Below, one piece after another: positions 9,056 through 17,226 of a stretch of 64,000 bases of DNA (position 1 is its first letter; the number at the start of each line of letters is the position of its first letter). Source of the stretch: Candidatus Praeruminimicrobium purgamenti (lineage in GTDB: Bacteria > Elusimicrobiota > Endomicrobiia > Endomicrobiales > Endomicrobiaceae). Both the position numbers and the translations under genes were made by a program. The notes below the pieces were generated by a model that saw only the letters and a program-made list of their open reading frames with translations, had not been told where the DNA came from and did not search any database. The stretch lies in contig JAHDQW010000001.1 of NCBI GenBank assembly GCA_018433585.1, positions 248,001 through 312,000 on the forward strand, read 5' to 3'.

Positions 9056-10172
9056 GCTCTTATTTATTACTGTTGCTTTATTTGCTTTTCCTATAGCGTC
9101 TGCCGTTGCAGACAGCAATTCCGATTTGCAGGGAAGAACGCAGGAATTGAATCAGCTGAGGCAGGATATCAACAAGAAAAAAGTTGAGAAAGACCAGCTT
9201 GTTAAAGAAGAAAAAAAAGTAAAGAAAGAACTGCAAAGAATAACATCTTCAATAGCCGGAATTGAAAAACAATTAAAATTGCTGCAATCCAAAATCAAAG
9301 AGGCCGAAAAAAATTTGGAATATGCTTCACAGCAATATTCCGAAGCCGACAGAGAAAAACATAATTTCGGCAATAAAATCGAAAATGAAGTTTTTTTATA
9401 CAGCAGGCGTAAATTAGTCAAGTATTTTGATTATCCTTTGGAATTTAAAATGCGTCTTTTATCTATTAACGACAAATACGATAAGTTTAATATTGCCGAT
9501 AATAAAGAGAAAAAAGCGCAGTCAAATATGATTAAGTACGACAATGCAAAAAGAACATTCATAAGTCTAAAAAATAAACAGGAAAATTTAATAAATCAAA
9601 ATAAAAAATTGAAGCAGGAAAAAAACGAACTGCTTAAAACCACTGCCGGAAAAAGAGTCCAGGCTGAACAGGATATCAAAGCTCTCAATGATTCCGCGAA
9701 AGCTCTTCAGTCATTGATCAACAAATTAATGCAGGCCAGCAAAAGCAAAAAAAGAATAACTTCTCTCAGATCGGCAAGTACGGAAAGAAGAAATAATCTG
9801 CCTTGGCCTGTAGACGGCCAAATAGTGCTTAATTACGGCAAAAACAAACATCCTGACTTAAATACGAATGTGATCAGCAACGGGATAAAAATAAAGGCCA
9901 GAAATAATGCTATAATAAAATCCGTGGATGAAGGAGAGGTTGTTTTTACAGGCGAATTCAGAAGTTACGGTAAAATGATAATAATTGACCATAAAGGCGT
10001 GTTCTTCAGCGTTTACGGAGAGCTTGGAAATATTTTGGTAAGCGAAGGACAGGCGGTTTCAAGAGGCGCGAATATAGCCAAATTAGGATCCGGAGATAAT
10101 TCAGTGCTTTACTTTGAGATAAGACAGTATAATGTTCCTGAAAATCCTGTTTTATGGCTTGAAGAAAAATAA
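9042..10172 (+). CDS. envC: EnvC-like murein hydrolase activator (coiled coil plus degenerate M23/LytM domain)
   Basis: A 376-residue exported protein with a signal peptide ending near ASA/VA at ~20-23. Residues ~25-240 are rich in Lys, Glu and Gln heptads, predicting a long coiled coil. Residues ~265-376 are a LytM/M23 fold (WPVDGQIVLNYG, then GEVVFTGEFRSYGKMIIIDH). The zinc ligands of active M23 peptidases are missing: the HxH segment reads VYGEL/YFEIR instead of containing His. This fits EnvC/NlpD-type activators that switch on amidases rather than cut peptidoglycan. It overlaps ftsX and precedes ctpA, a common order. Confidence 0.85.
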   Translation: MLKIKLLFITVALFAFPIASAVADSNSDLQGRTQELNQLRQDINKKKVEKDQLVKEEKKVKKELQRITSSIAGIEKQLKLLQSKIKEAEKNLEYASQQYSEADREKHNFGNKIENEVFLYSRRKLVKYFDYPLEFKMRLLSINDKYDKFNIADNKEKKAQSNMIKYDNAKRTFISLKNKQENLINQNKKLKQEKNELLKTTAGKRVQAEQDIKALNDSAKALQSLINKLMQASKSKKRITSLRSASTERRNNLPWPVDGQIVLNYGKNKHPDLNTNVISNGIKIKARNNAIIKSVDEGEVVFTGEFRSYGKMIIIDHKGVFFSVYGELGNILVSEGQAVSRGANIAKLGSGDNSVLYFEIRQYNVPENPVLWLEEK

Positions 10173-10185
10173 CGGAGAGTGCTAA

Positions 10186-11547
10186 ATGTACATTTTAAAA
10201 ATTAAAAGAACTTTATTTATATCGGCAGTTATTCTATTCGCAGGCTTTTTGAATGCGTACGCGAAATCCGATGAAACTTATGACGCGTTAAGAATGATGG
10301 TTGATGTTATGGAAATAATAGATAACAATTATGTGGAAACGACAAAGCCTAAAGATTTGGTTATAGGAGCGATTAACGGCGTTGTAAGAACTCTTGATCC
10401 TTATTCGCAGTTTATGGATGAAAAAGCATATAAGGAAATGAAAACTGAAACGCAGGGCTCTTACGGAGGCGTAGGATTAAGAATAATGATGCAGGACGGG
10501 ATTTTAACCGTTCTTACGCCTATGCCGGACACTCCTGCATATTATGCAGGAATTCTTCCTGAAGATAAAATCATTAAAATAGACGAACAGTCTACAGAAA
10601 ATATGTCAAGCGACGAGGCTGTTAAGTTAATGAGAGGCAATCCGGGGACATTTGTAGTTCTTACGATTTCAAGACCTAAAGCAAAAGAAGAGTTGGTTTT
10701 TAAAATAAAGAGAAAAATGATTAAGATAGAAACAGTTAAGAAAATGATGCTGGAAGATAATATAGGATATATCAGACTTTCGGAATTTAATGCGCAAAGC
10801 GCGGAAGACGTTGCGAATATGTTAAACGATTTATCGAAAGAAAAAGCGAAAGCTTTGATTTTTGATTTGAGAAATAATCCCGGAGGATTATTGGAATCAT
10901 CGGTAAATATATGTGAATTGTTTATAAAAGAAGGAAGTTTGGTTGTATCTACAAAAGGAAGAGATAAAGCTTTGGAGCAAAATTATTATACAAAGAAGAA
11001 ACCTCTTTTTCCTGATATCCCTTTAGTTATCTTGATAAATAAAGGTTCGGCATCTGCATCTGAAATTGTTACAGGTACGATGCAGGATTATAAAAGGGCT
11101 TTGGTTATAGGAGGGAACTCTTTCGGCAAGGGAAGCGTTCAAACGATAATCCCGTTATCCGACGGAAATGCTTTGAGACTGACCATAGCTAAATATTATT
11201 TGCCTTCAGGAAGAACAATTGTAAAACAGGATGTAAAAAAAGGAATAAAAAGCGGCATTACGCCTGATGTTTTTATTGAAGTTTCACCTGAAACCGAAGG
11301 AAAATTATATATGCAGTCCGAATCGGTAAAATTAAGTAAAGATGACAATGAACCTAAAATTGAAGATGAAGTTTTGCAGACTGCTGTAAAAATAATTAAA
11401 GCCGATAAAGTTAACGAATATATAAATAATCATGAGAAATATTTGCATGATTATCCTAAAGAAACTCAAAAAATTAAATCTGATGAAAGTAAAATAAACA
11501 ATAAAGAGACAGAAAATGGCAAAACAGAAGAAAGAATCAAAAAATAA
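10186..11547 (+). CDS. ctpA: C-terminal processing protease, S41 family with PDZ domain
   Basis: A 453-residue periplasmic protease with an N-terminal signal segment (to about residue 27), a PDZ domain at ~95-175 (YGGVGLRIM, GNPGTFVVLTISRP) and an S41 core. The catalytic dyad is visible: Ser290 in KGSASASEI and Lys315 in SFGKGSVQ, 25 residues apart as in Tsp/Prc. These enzymes trim C-termini and control peptidoglycan hydrolases. A charged, Lys/Glu-rich tail follows the core. A good Shine-Dalgarno (CGGAGAG) precedes the ATG. The end overlaps the next gene by 32 nt. Confidence 0.95.
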   Translation: MYILKIKRTLFISAVILFAGFLNAYAKSDETYDALRMMVDVMEIIDNNYVETTKPKDLVIGAINGVVRTLDPYSQFMDEKAYKEMKTETQGSYGGVGLRIMMQDGILTVLTPMPDTPAYYAGILPEDKIIKIDEQSTENMSSDEAVKLMRGNPGTFVVLTISRPKAKEELVFKIKRKMIKIETVKKMMLEDNIGYIRLSEFNAQSAEDVANMLNDLSKEKAKALIFDLRNNPGGLLESSVNICELFIKEGSLVVSTKGRDKALEQNYYTKKKPLFPDIPLVILINKGSASASEIVTGTMQDYKRALVIGGNSFGKGSVQTIIPLSDGNALRLTIAKYYLPSGRTIVKQDVKKGIKSGITPDVFIEVSPETEGKLYMQSESVKLSKDDNEPKIEDEVLQTAVKIIKADKVNEYINNHEKYLHDYPKETQKIKSDESKINNKETENGKTEERIKK

Positions 11548-11947
11548 AATATTACCGAAAATATATTTAATACTGCTTTTTATTGCTGGAATTATCCTCG
11601 CATTTTCTTTTCAAACGGCAAAAAAAAGCAAAACTCTTGACGTCGATCAAATGCTTGATAATAATTTGGTTACAGCTTTAACTTCAAACGGGATAGAACA
11701 AAAAGACGTTTTGTCTCAGTTTGCCAGAGAAAAGAAAGATAAGTCTTCGGCTTATAACGAATATTATAAAAAAATAAAGATGCCGAAAAATAAAAAACCT
11801 GAAAATTTTGAACCTGTTTTAAAAACATTGGCCAGAAATTTTAAATTGGAACTGTCCAAAACAACATACAAAGACAATTCTTTCAAGTATGTCTTTTCAG
11901 ATAAAAAAAGAATATATTCCACAATTGTTTTGGTTGAAAGAGATTAG
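11516..11947 (+). CDS. Small single-pass membrane protein of unknown function
   Basis: A 143-residue protein: a basic N-terminus, one membrane helix at ~16-32 (IYLILLFIAGIILAF), then about 110 residues of Lys-rich extracytoplasmic sequence with no motif I recognise. It begins inside the end of ctpA, out of frame, and is tightly spaced with the following radical SAM gene. In related genomes the slot after envC-ctpA often holds a divergent polysaccharide deacetylase with an N-terminal anchor; this could be a reduced relative of its anchor region, but that is a guess. Confidence 0.65.
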   Translation: MAKQKKESKNKILPKIYLILLFIAGIILAFSFQTAKKSKTLDVDQMLDNNLVTALTSNGIEQKDVLSQFAREKKDKSSAYNEYYKKIKMPKNKKPENFEPVLKTLARNFKLELSKTTYKDNSFKYVFSDKKRIYSTIVLVERD

Positions 11948-11952
11948 TTTTA

Positions 11953-13488
11953 ATGAAAAATAAAATTAAATCTTATGAATTGCTTGAATTTGCAAAAAAA
12001 TATTCAAATGAAAGAAAATTCGGCGTTGCACTTGATTATTTAAAAAAATGCGCTAAATTCAAAGAATTTTCAAAAGAAATTTTATTTGAAAAGGCAAAGA
12101 TTTTTTATGAACTTAACGAGTTGGACAAATCATGCCGTTATTTTTTGAAATATATTAAAAATTCCTCGGATGTTGTGCTGAAAGCAAATGCCGTACTTAT
12201 AGTATCAAAAATATATAAAATAAAAGGCTGTTATGATAAAGCATTGTTTTTTCTTGACGGTATGGATAAAACACCTGTACTGCCTCAATGGGAAAAAGAA
12301 AGACTTGATGTCAGTTATTACAAGTTTAATGATTTTTTTAAAGTACATGAATTTTCAGGAGACGCCGGTCTTTTAATCAAAGAATTTGAAGTTATAAAAT
12401 CAATCCGTCCTAAAACACAGAGAGAATTGTTTTATGTTTCAAGGATTTCGAATTATCTGCATAATTATGAATTTACAAAAAAATTAATAAACGAACAAAT
12501 TTCTCTTGCAAACTCATCAGATGCTTTTTATAATAATGCAATCTTAAATGAATTTGAGATCGCTTCGAAAACATTCCTTTTGAAATCAAAGCCGCGCGGC
12601 TTGTGGATTGCTCCGGGAAGTAAATGTAACATTTCATGTATTATGTGCTTTTCAAAAGATATAAACTGGGAATTGTCGGATAAAAACATAAAAGATATTT
12701 ATTCTTATATGCCTTATTTGGAGAATATTGTGTGGTGGGGCGGCGAGCCGACAATTTCTGAAAAATTTTATGAAATGATAACATATGCCTTAAAATATAA
12801 AAATATTAAGCATACCGTTATTACAAACGGACAGTATTTACCGCAAAAATTTATTGATTTGGTAATTGACAATTCTATAGAGGTGGCATTTTCTATAGAT
12901 TCAGTTGACAAAAATAAGTATGAAAAGATAAGATACGGCGCAAGTTTTGAAAAACTTATGGAAAATATTGCAAAACTGAAACCGCTTGCCGATAAAAAAT
13001 TATTGAAGATAAATTCCGTTATAGCTGATTATAATGCAAAAGAAATCAAATATATATTGAAGTTTGCCAGAAAATGGAATTTCAGAACCGTTTCTTTTAT
13101 ACCGATGATAAGCAAAGATATAAAAAACAATATGTTGAAAAGAACTGATGATTTAAATAAAATAGATAAAATGATTGGAAAAGATGCCGGTGTTGAAGTA
13201 AACAGCAGTATAAAAATTTTATCAGGCGAAAACTGCGGTATAAAATGCGCGACAAAAGGATTTTGCCATACGCCGTGGAGTTATGCGACCATCAGATATG
13301 ACGGTAAAATTGTTCCGGATAATTTATGTACTTGTTACAGAAAAGAGAGTTTTAATTTGACGGATTCGAATTTTCTTAAATACTGGAACAGTACATATAT
13401 GACTGATTTGAGAAAAAATATCATTTCCCGCGGGGCGTGCAGCGTTTTATGCCCTCAGGCGAATGTTTTAGAGAAAATTAAAAAATGA
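11953..13488 (+). CDS. Radical SAM/SPASM-like protein with N-terminal TPR-like helices
   Basis: A 511-residue protein. The first ~200 residues look like helical repeats (YLKKCAKFKEFSKEILFEKA). The radical SAM core starts near residue 215 with the 4Fe-4S motif Cys225-x3-Cys229-x2-Cys232 (KCNISCIMCF), followed by a GGEPT glycine-rich motif. A Cys-rich C-terminal region (CGIKC, GFCHTPW, LCTCY, CSVLCPQ) suggests a SPASM or twitch-type auxiliary cluster site. It uses S-adenosylmethionine to generate a radical; the substrate is unknown. No candidate precursor peptide is adjacent. It overlaps tsaD by 4 nt. Confidence 0.82.
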   Translation: MKNKIKSYELLEFAKKYSNERKFGVALDYLKKCAKFKEFSKEILFEKAKIFYELNELDKSCRYFLKYIKNSSDVVLKANAVLIVSKIYKIKGCYDKALFFLDGMDKTPVLPQWEKERLDVSYYKFNDFFKVHEFSGDAGLLIKEFEVIKSIRPKTQRELFYVSRISNYLHNYEFTKKLINEQISLANSSDAFYNNAILNEFEIASKTFLLKSKPRGLWIAPGSKCNISCIMCFSKDINWELSDKNIKDIYSYMPYLENIVWWGGEPTISEKFYEMITYALKYKNIKHTVITNGQYLPQKFIDLVIDNSIEVAFSIDSVDKNKYEKIRYGASFEKLMENIAKLKPLADKKLLKINSVIADYNAKEIKYILKFARKWNFRTVSFIPMISKDIKNNMLKRTDDLNKIDKMIGKDAGVEVNSSIKILSGENCGIKCATKGFCHTPWSYATIRYDGKIVPDNLCTCYRKESFNLTDSNFLKYWNSTYMTDLRKNIISRGACSVLCPQANVLEKIKK

Positions 13489-14504
13489 AAATTTTAGCAA
13501 TAGAAACGTCATGCGACGAAACTTCGGCGGCAGTAACGGAAAACGGAAGAAAAATTTTGTCCAACGTTATATCTTCCCAAATCCCGATACATGCGAAATT
13601 TAACGGAGTTGTCCCCGAACTTGCAAGCAGAGCGCATATACGGAATGTAAATGTTGTTATAGAATCGGCATTAAAACAGGCTAAGATAAATTTTAATAAT
13701 TTTTCAGACAATATAGATTATATCTGCTGCACATACGGGCCAGGTCTTGCAGGTTCTCTCCTTGTAGGAATTATGGCTGCAAAAACACTGTCATATATTT
13801 ACAATAAGCCTTTGGTCGGCGTAAATCATATAGAAGGGCATATGTTCTCTGCAGTTATAGAGAATAAATCATTAAAACCGCCGTTTTTGAGCGTTATTAT
13901 TTCAGGCGGACATACAGAGTTGGTAATAGTAGATGATTACGGGAAATATCAGTTTCTGGGAGGCACCAGGGACGATGCCTGCGGAGAAGCTTTTGACAAA
14001 GTTGCAAAAATACTCGGGCTCAGCTATCCGGGAGGTCCTGTCATAGACAAACTTGCCGATTTGGGTAATCCTAAAGCCGTGAATTTTACAAGACCTTTGC
14101 TTAAGGGCAGCTGGGATTTTTCTTTTTCAGGAATAAAGACAGCCGTATTAAATTATTCTAAAAAAGCCGATATAAATAATAAACAGGTTGTAAATGATAT
14201 TTGTGCAGGATTCCGTCAGGCAGTTGCTGAAACCCTGGTTTATAAGGCGTTTGAAGCGGTAGACAAATATTCATTAACTTCGGTGGCGTTGGGCGGCGGT
14301 GTTTCTTGTAACAGCTTAATCAGAAAAATGTTTAAAGAGCGGGCTGCAAAAAATAAAGTTAAAATTTTTATCCCTTCACCTGTTTTTTGTACGGATAATG
14401 CAGCTATGATAGCGGCAGCAGCATATTATAAAATATCAAACAAGTCTTATAAAATAAATAATCAAATAAGCCCGAAACCGTCATTGGGATTAGAGAATTG
14501 GTAA
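13485..14504 (+). CDS. tsaD: tRNA N6-threonylcarbamoyladenosine transferase
   Basis: A 339-residue TsaD/Kae1 protein. It starts AIETSCDETSAAV and includes PELASRAH, the metal-binding GVNHIEGHMF with its two His, ISGGHTELV, GEAFDKVAKILGL and YPGGP. It transfers the threonylcarbamoyl group to A37 of ANN-reading tRNAs together with TsaB and TsaE, which are not in the window. Length matches the bacterial family. It is coupled to the preceding radical SAM gene and is 3 nt from the dus gene. Confidence 0.97.
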   Translation: MKILAIETSCDETSAAVTENGRKILSNVISSQIPIHAKFNGVVPELASRAHIRNVNVVIESALKQAKINFNNFSDNIDYICCTYGPGLAGSLLVGIMAAKTLSYIYNKPLVGVNHIEGHMFSAVIENKSLKPPFLSVIISGGHTELVIVDDYGKYQFLGGTRDDACGEAFDKVAKILGLSYPGGPVIDKLADLGNPKAVNFTRPLLKGSWDFSFSGIKTAVLNYSKKADINNKQVVNDICAGFRQAVAETLVYKAFEAVDKYSLTSVALGGGVSCNSLIRKMFKERAAKNKVKIFIPSPVFCTDNAAMIAAAAYYKISNKSYKINNQISPKPSLGLENW

Positions 14505-14507
14505 TAC

Positions 14508-15485
14508 ATGATAAAACTTCCGCAGCTTTCAATAGGCGATATTAAACTCAAAAATTCTTTAATGCTTGCTCCTATGGCCGGAATTACAGACTTGCCTTTA
14601 AGAGAACTGGCAGTTGAAGGAGGAGCAGGTCTTGTTTACACTGAAATGGTATCTGCTACGGCTCTCGTTTACGGCGACAAAAAAACTTTAAAACTTTTGG
14701 CAACTTCTGAAAAAGAGCCCGTTGTTGCCGCTCAGATTTTCGGGACACAGCCGCAGATTATGTCCGAATGCGCAAAAAGAATTCAGGATTTAGGATATAA
14801 AATTATAGATATAAATTTGGGATGCCCTGCAAAAAAAATTGCTAAAGTCGGCGCCGGCGCAAAACTTTTGGCAAGTCCTAAAAGCGTTGAAAATCTTTTG
14901 TCTGCCGTTGTCAAAAGCGTATCCGTTCCTGTAACAGCAAAGATAAGAATAGGACTTATCAAAGGACAGAATGTTGCTCCTGAAATTGTTGAAATTGCGC
15001 AGAACTGCGGCGTAAAAATGCTTGCCGTACACGCAAGAGCCGCTGAGCAGGGACACAGCGGTTTGCCTGATTTTGAAGCTTTTGAAAAAGCTGCTGAAAA
15101 TGCAAAAATTCCGATAGTGGCAAACGGCGGAATTATCGATATACTTACTGCAGAAAAATTTTTAAAAATACCTAAATGCTCCGGTCTGATGATAGGAAGA
15201 GGAGCAATAGGCGATTATGACCTTTTTAAAAGAATAGAGTATTTTTTTGACAAACAGGAATTACTGCCTCAAACTTCGATACAGACAAGACTGAAGTGGT
15301 TCAGAAGGCATGCGGTGTCATCATCACTTTATTACGGCGAAGAAAAAGGTTTGGTTGTTCTGAGAAAAATAGCTCCTTATTATATCAAAGGGCTTCCTAA
15401 TGCATGCTCTTTAAGAAACAGAATAAACACTCTGACGACTCTTAAAGAATTTGACGAGATTTTTTTTAATATAAACAAAATATAA
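14508..15485 (+). CDS. dusB: tRNA-dihydrouridine synthase
   Basis: A 325-residue flavin-dependent Dus enzyme that reduces uridines in the tRNA D-loop with NADPH. The opening MLAPMAGITDLPLR, the catalytic-Cys motif INLGCPAKKI with GAGAKLL, the phrase AVHARAAEQGHSG and the FMN-phosphate site VANGGI plus MIGRGAIG are all present. It is closest by eye to the DusB type. It ends the run that began before the window; a promoter for psd lies in the following gap. Confidence 0.92.
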   Translation: MIKLPQLSIGDIKLKNSLMLAPMAGITDLPLRELAVEGGAGLVYTEMVSATALVYGDKKTLKLLATSEKEPVVAAQIFGTQPQIMSECAKRIQDLGYKIIDINLGCPAKKIAKVGAGAKLLASPKSVENLLSAVVKSVSVPVTAKIRIGLIKGQNVAPEIVEIAQNCGVKMLAVHARAAEQGHSGLPDFEAFEKAAENAKIPIVANGGIIDILTAEKFLKIPKCSGLMIGRGAIGDYDLFKRIEYFFDKQELLPQTSIQTRLKWFRRHAVSSSLYYGEEKGLVVLRKIAPYYIKGLPNACSLRNRINTLTTLKEFDEIFFNINKI

Positions 15486-15582
15486 AGCGTTTGTTTAATA
15501 ATAGAGTTATTTTAACCCCTGTCTTTTCTCTGTTTCAATGCTTCCAAGCCGAAACAATATTTATAAAAATAAATAAAAAAAG

Positions 15583-15611
15583 TTGAATATTAGATACCAA
15601 TTTGATAAAAT
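15583..15611 (+). promoter_or_regulatory. Promoter for psd-pssA
   Basis: TTGAAT at 15583-15588, a 17-nt spacer, then TAAAAT at 15606-15611. Transcription would start near 15618, about 30 nt before the psd ATG at 15648. The remainder of the dus-psd gap shows no other clear signal. Confidence 0.65.
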
Positions 15612-15647
15612 TACCAATTAATAAAATTGAAAAAACAGAGGTTTTCT

Positions 15648-16286
15648 ATGACAATAGTTAAAGATGGGCATCCTTTTATATTAGCGCCGTTGGCGGCTGC
15701 AATTTTGCTGCTGATTTTCGGCTCCGGATTTTTCATTGTATTTTTGTCTTTAATATGTTTTCTTTTTGCCGCATTTTGCTTGTTTTTTTTCAGAGATCCG
15801 GATATAAAGATTACTGAAGGAGAAGGATTGATTTTGTCTCCGTGTAACGGGACGGTGATGGAAGTAAGAGAAAACGATAACGGACAATCGGTAATAAGGG
15901 TTTTCTTATCGGTATTTGATGTTCATTTACAGAGATCTCCGGTAAGCGGAATTGTAAAAAGCGTCGAATACAGACCGGGAAAATTTTTAAAAGCCAATGA
16001 AGCCGAAGCTCATATTGTCAATGAACAAAATTGGATAACCATAGAGAATGAAAAGGGCATATATGTCGTTAAACAGATTGCCGGAATCTTGGCAAGAAGA
16101 TGCGTTTCTTGGGTAAAACAGGGTGATACCGTTAAAACCGGAGATAAGATAGGCTTGATTAAGTTCAGCTCTCAGGTCGATTTACATATGCCTGCTGGCT
16201 ATGACATTAAAGTAAAAGCTGGAGATAAAGTTGTATCCGGAGTTACTGTTTTTGCATCAATATTAAAAAATGGAGAAATAAAATAA
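15648..16286 (+). CDS. psd: Phosphatidylserine decarboxylase proenzyme, short archaeal-type, with a Ser-Ser processing site
   Basis: A 212-residue Psd of the short family. The ATG at 15648 was chosen because AGAGG lies just upstream; a TTG at 15627 would add seven residues. Two hydrophobic stretches at ~10-42 anchor it in the membrane. SPCNGTV, LSVFDVHLQRSPVSG and the C-terminal FSSQVDLHMP are family landmarks. The proenzyme cuts itself before a serine that becomes the pyruvoyl cofactor; the family normally has Gly-Ser there, here Ser174-Ser175. It makes phosphatidylethanolamine from the product of the adjacent pssA. Confidence 0.92.
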   Translation: MTIVKDGHPFILAPLAAAILLLIFGSGFFIVFLSLICFLFAAFCLFFFRDPDIKITEGEGLILSPCNGTVMEVRENDNGQSVIRVFLSVFDVHLQRSPVSGIVKSVEYRPGKFLKANEAEAHIVNEQNWITIENEKGIYVVKQIAGILARRCVSWVKQGDTVKTGDKIGLIKFSSQVDLHMPAGYDIKVKAGDKVVSGVTVFASILKNGEIK

Positions 16287-16287
16287 A

Positions 16288-17106
16288 ATGCCTTCTTTTA
16301 GGAAAGGTTTGTATGTTTTGCCAAGTTTGTTTACGGCAGGTAATTTGTCGTCAGGGTTTATTTCAATTATTTATGCCATAAACGGAAATTTTAATACGGC
16401 AGCATGGTTTATAATGCTGGCAATTTTGTTTGATATGCTTGACGGAAGAGTCGCAAGACTTACAAAGACTATGAGTAAATTCGGTATGGAGTTTGACTCT
16501 TTGTGCGATTTAGTCTCTTTTGGAGTTGCTCCTGCAGTTTTAATGTATTTGCTTGTGTTGAATTCAATGGGAAACGTAGGAATTGCAATAGCTTTGTTTT
16601 TCGTCATAACAAGCGCTACCAGGCTTGCGAAATTTAATGTAAAGGCAATGGAGCCGGTTGTTGTATCGGATACGGCAAAACCTTCAGACAGTTTTTCAGG
16701 ATTGCCTACTCCTGCTTCTGCCGGAGTTATAGCTTCATTTGTTTTGAGCTATGAAATATTCGACGGAACGGTTTTGTCCTTTAAGACAATACCTCTGTTA
16801 ATGAAAAAAATGCCGTTCTTTTTTGAAGCGATGCCTGTAATAATGGTGATAATTTCGTTTCTTATGGTATCAAACGTTCCTTATAATGCATTTAAAAAGA
16901 TGAAATGGTCAAGACCGAAGTCTATACAGTTTTTTATGCTGTTAGTTGTTTTTCTTATTGCAGTTTTTTCATTTCCGCAGAATATGTTTTTTATAATATT
17001 TTTCGGTTATGCTTTGTCGGGAATTGTACTGCTTATCGTAAGATATTACAGAGTTAAAAAAGCTTTAATAAAAAGTTATAATGAAAATAGACATAAACAT
17101 GAATAG
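16288..17106 (+). CDS. pssA: CDP-diacylglycerol-serine O-phosphatidyltransferase
   Basis: A 272-residue integral membrane enzyme that joins serine to CDP-diacylglycerol. The CDP-alcohol phosphatidyltransferase signature DG-x2-AR-x8-G-x3-D-x3-D is intact (LDGRVARL, then KFGMEFDSLCDL). Multiple hydrophobic helices run through the rest of the protein. It starts 1 nt after psd ends, so the two are one operon. A basic tail closes the protein. A short open frame overlaps its stop codon and leads into the leuA leader. Confidence 0.93.
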   Translation: MPSFRKGLYVLPSLFTAGNLSSGFISIIYAINGNFNTAAWFIMLAILFDMLDGRVARLTKTMSKFGMEFDSLCDLVSFGVAPAVLMYLLVLNSMGNVGIAIALFFVITSATRLAKFNVKAMEPVVVSDTAKPSDSFSGLPTPASAGVIASFVLSYEIFDGTVLSFKTIPLLMKKMPFFFEAMPVIMVIISFLMVSNVPYNAFKKMKWSRPKSIQFFMLLVVFLIAVFSFPQNMFFIIFFGYALSGIVLLIVRYYRVKKALIKSYNENRHKHE

Positions 17107-17200
17107 AAATATAATTTTAAAAATATTAAATATCGGTATACTGGGAAATTGGCGACTTAGAGCCTGTTTATTCATAAGTTGTTTTGTGTATTTTTGCTGA
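17099..17200 (+). CDS. Candidate leader ORF (33 codons) ahead of leuA
   Basis: ATG at 17099 overlaps the pssA stop by 8 nt and the frame runs to TGA at 17198-17200. The 33-residue product contains five Leu and six Ile. Leu codon 24 (TTA, 17168-17170) lies inside the 5' arm of a stem that masks the leuA ribosome site. There is no strong Shine-Dalgarno; coupling to pssA would be needed. Leu and Ile are common by chance in AT-rich DNA, so this is only a candidate. Confidence 0.3.
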   Translation: MNRNIILKILNIGILGNWRLRACLFISCFVYFC

Positions 17201-17217
17201 GTTAATGAATAAATAGG
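17163..17217 (+). promoter_or_regulatory. Stem that masks the leuA Shine-Dalgarno
   Basis: The arm at 17163-17175 (CCTGTTTATTCAT) pairs with 17205-17217 (ATGAATAAATAGG): 13 pairs in RNA, twelve Watson-Crick and one G-U, with a 29-nt loop. The 3' arm ends in the AGG of the leuA ribosome site AGGAGA (17215-17220). Closed, the stem should reduce leuA translation; a ribosome over the 5' arm would open it. Confidence 0.5.
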
Positions 17218-17226
17218 AGAATTATT

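Noticed and set aside
17107-17226. T-box leader for leuA
   Set aside because: There is no specifier-loop architecture, no T-box sequence and no room for a terminator; the stem found masks the ribosome site instead.
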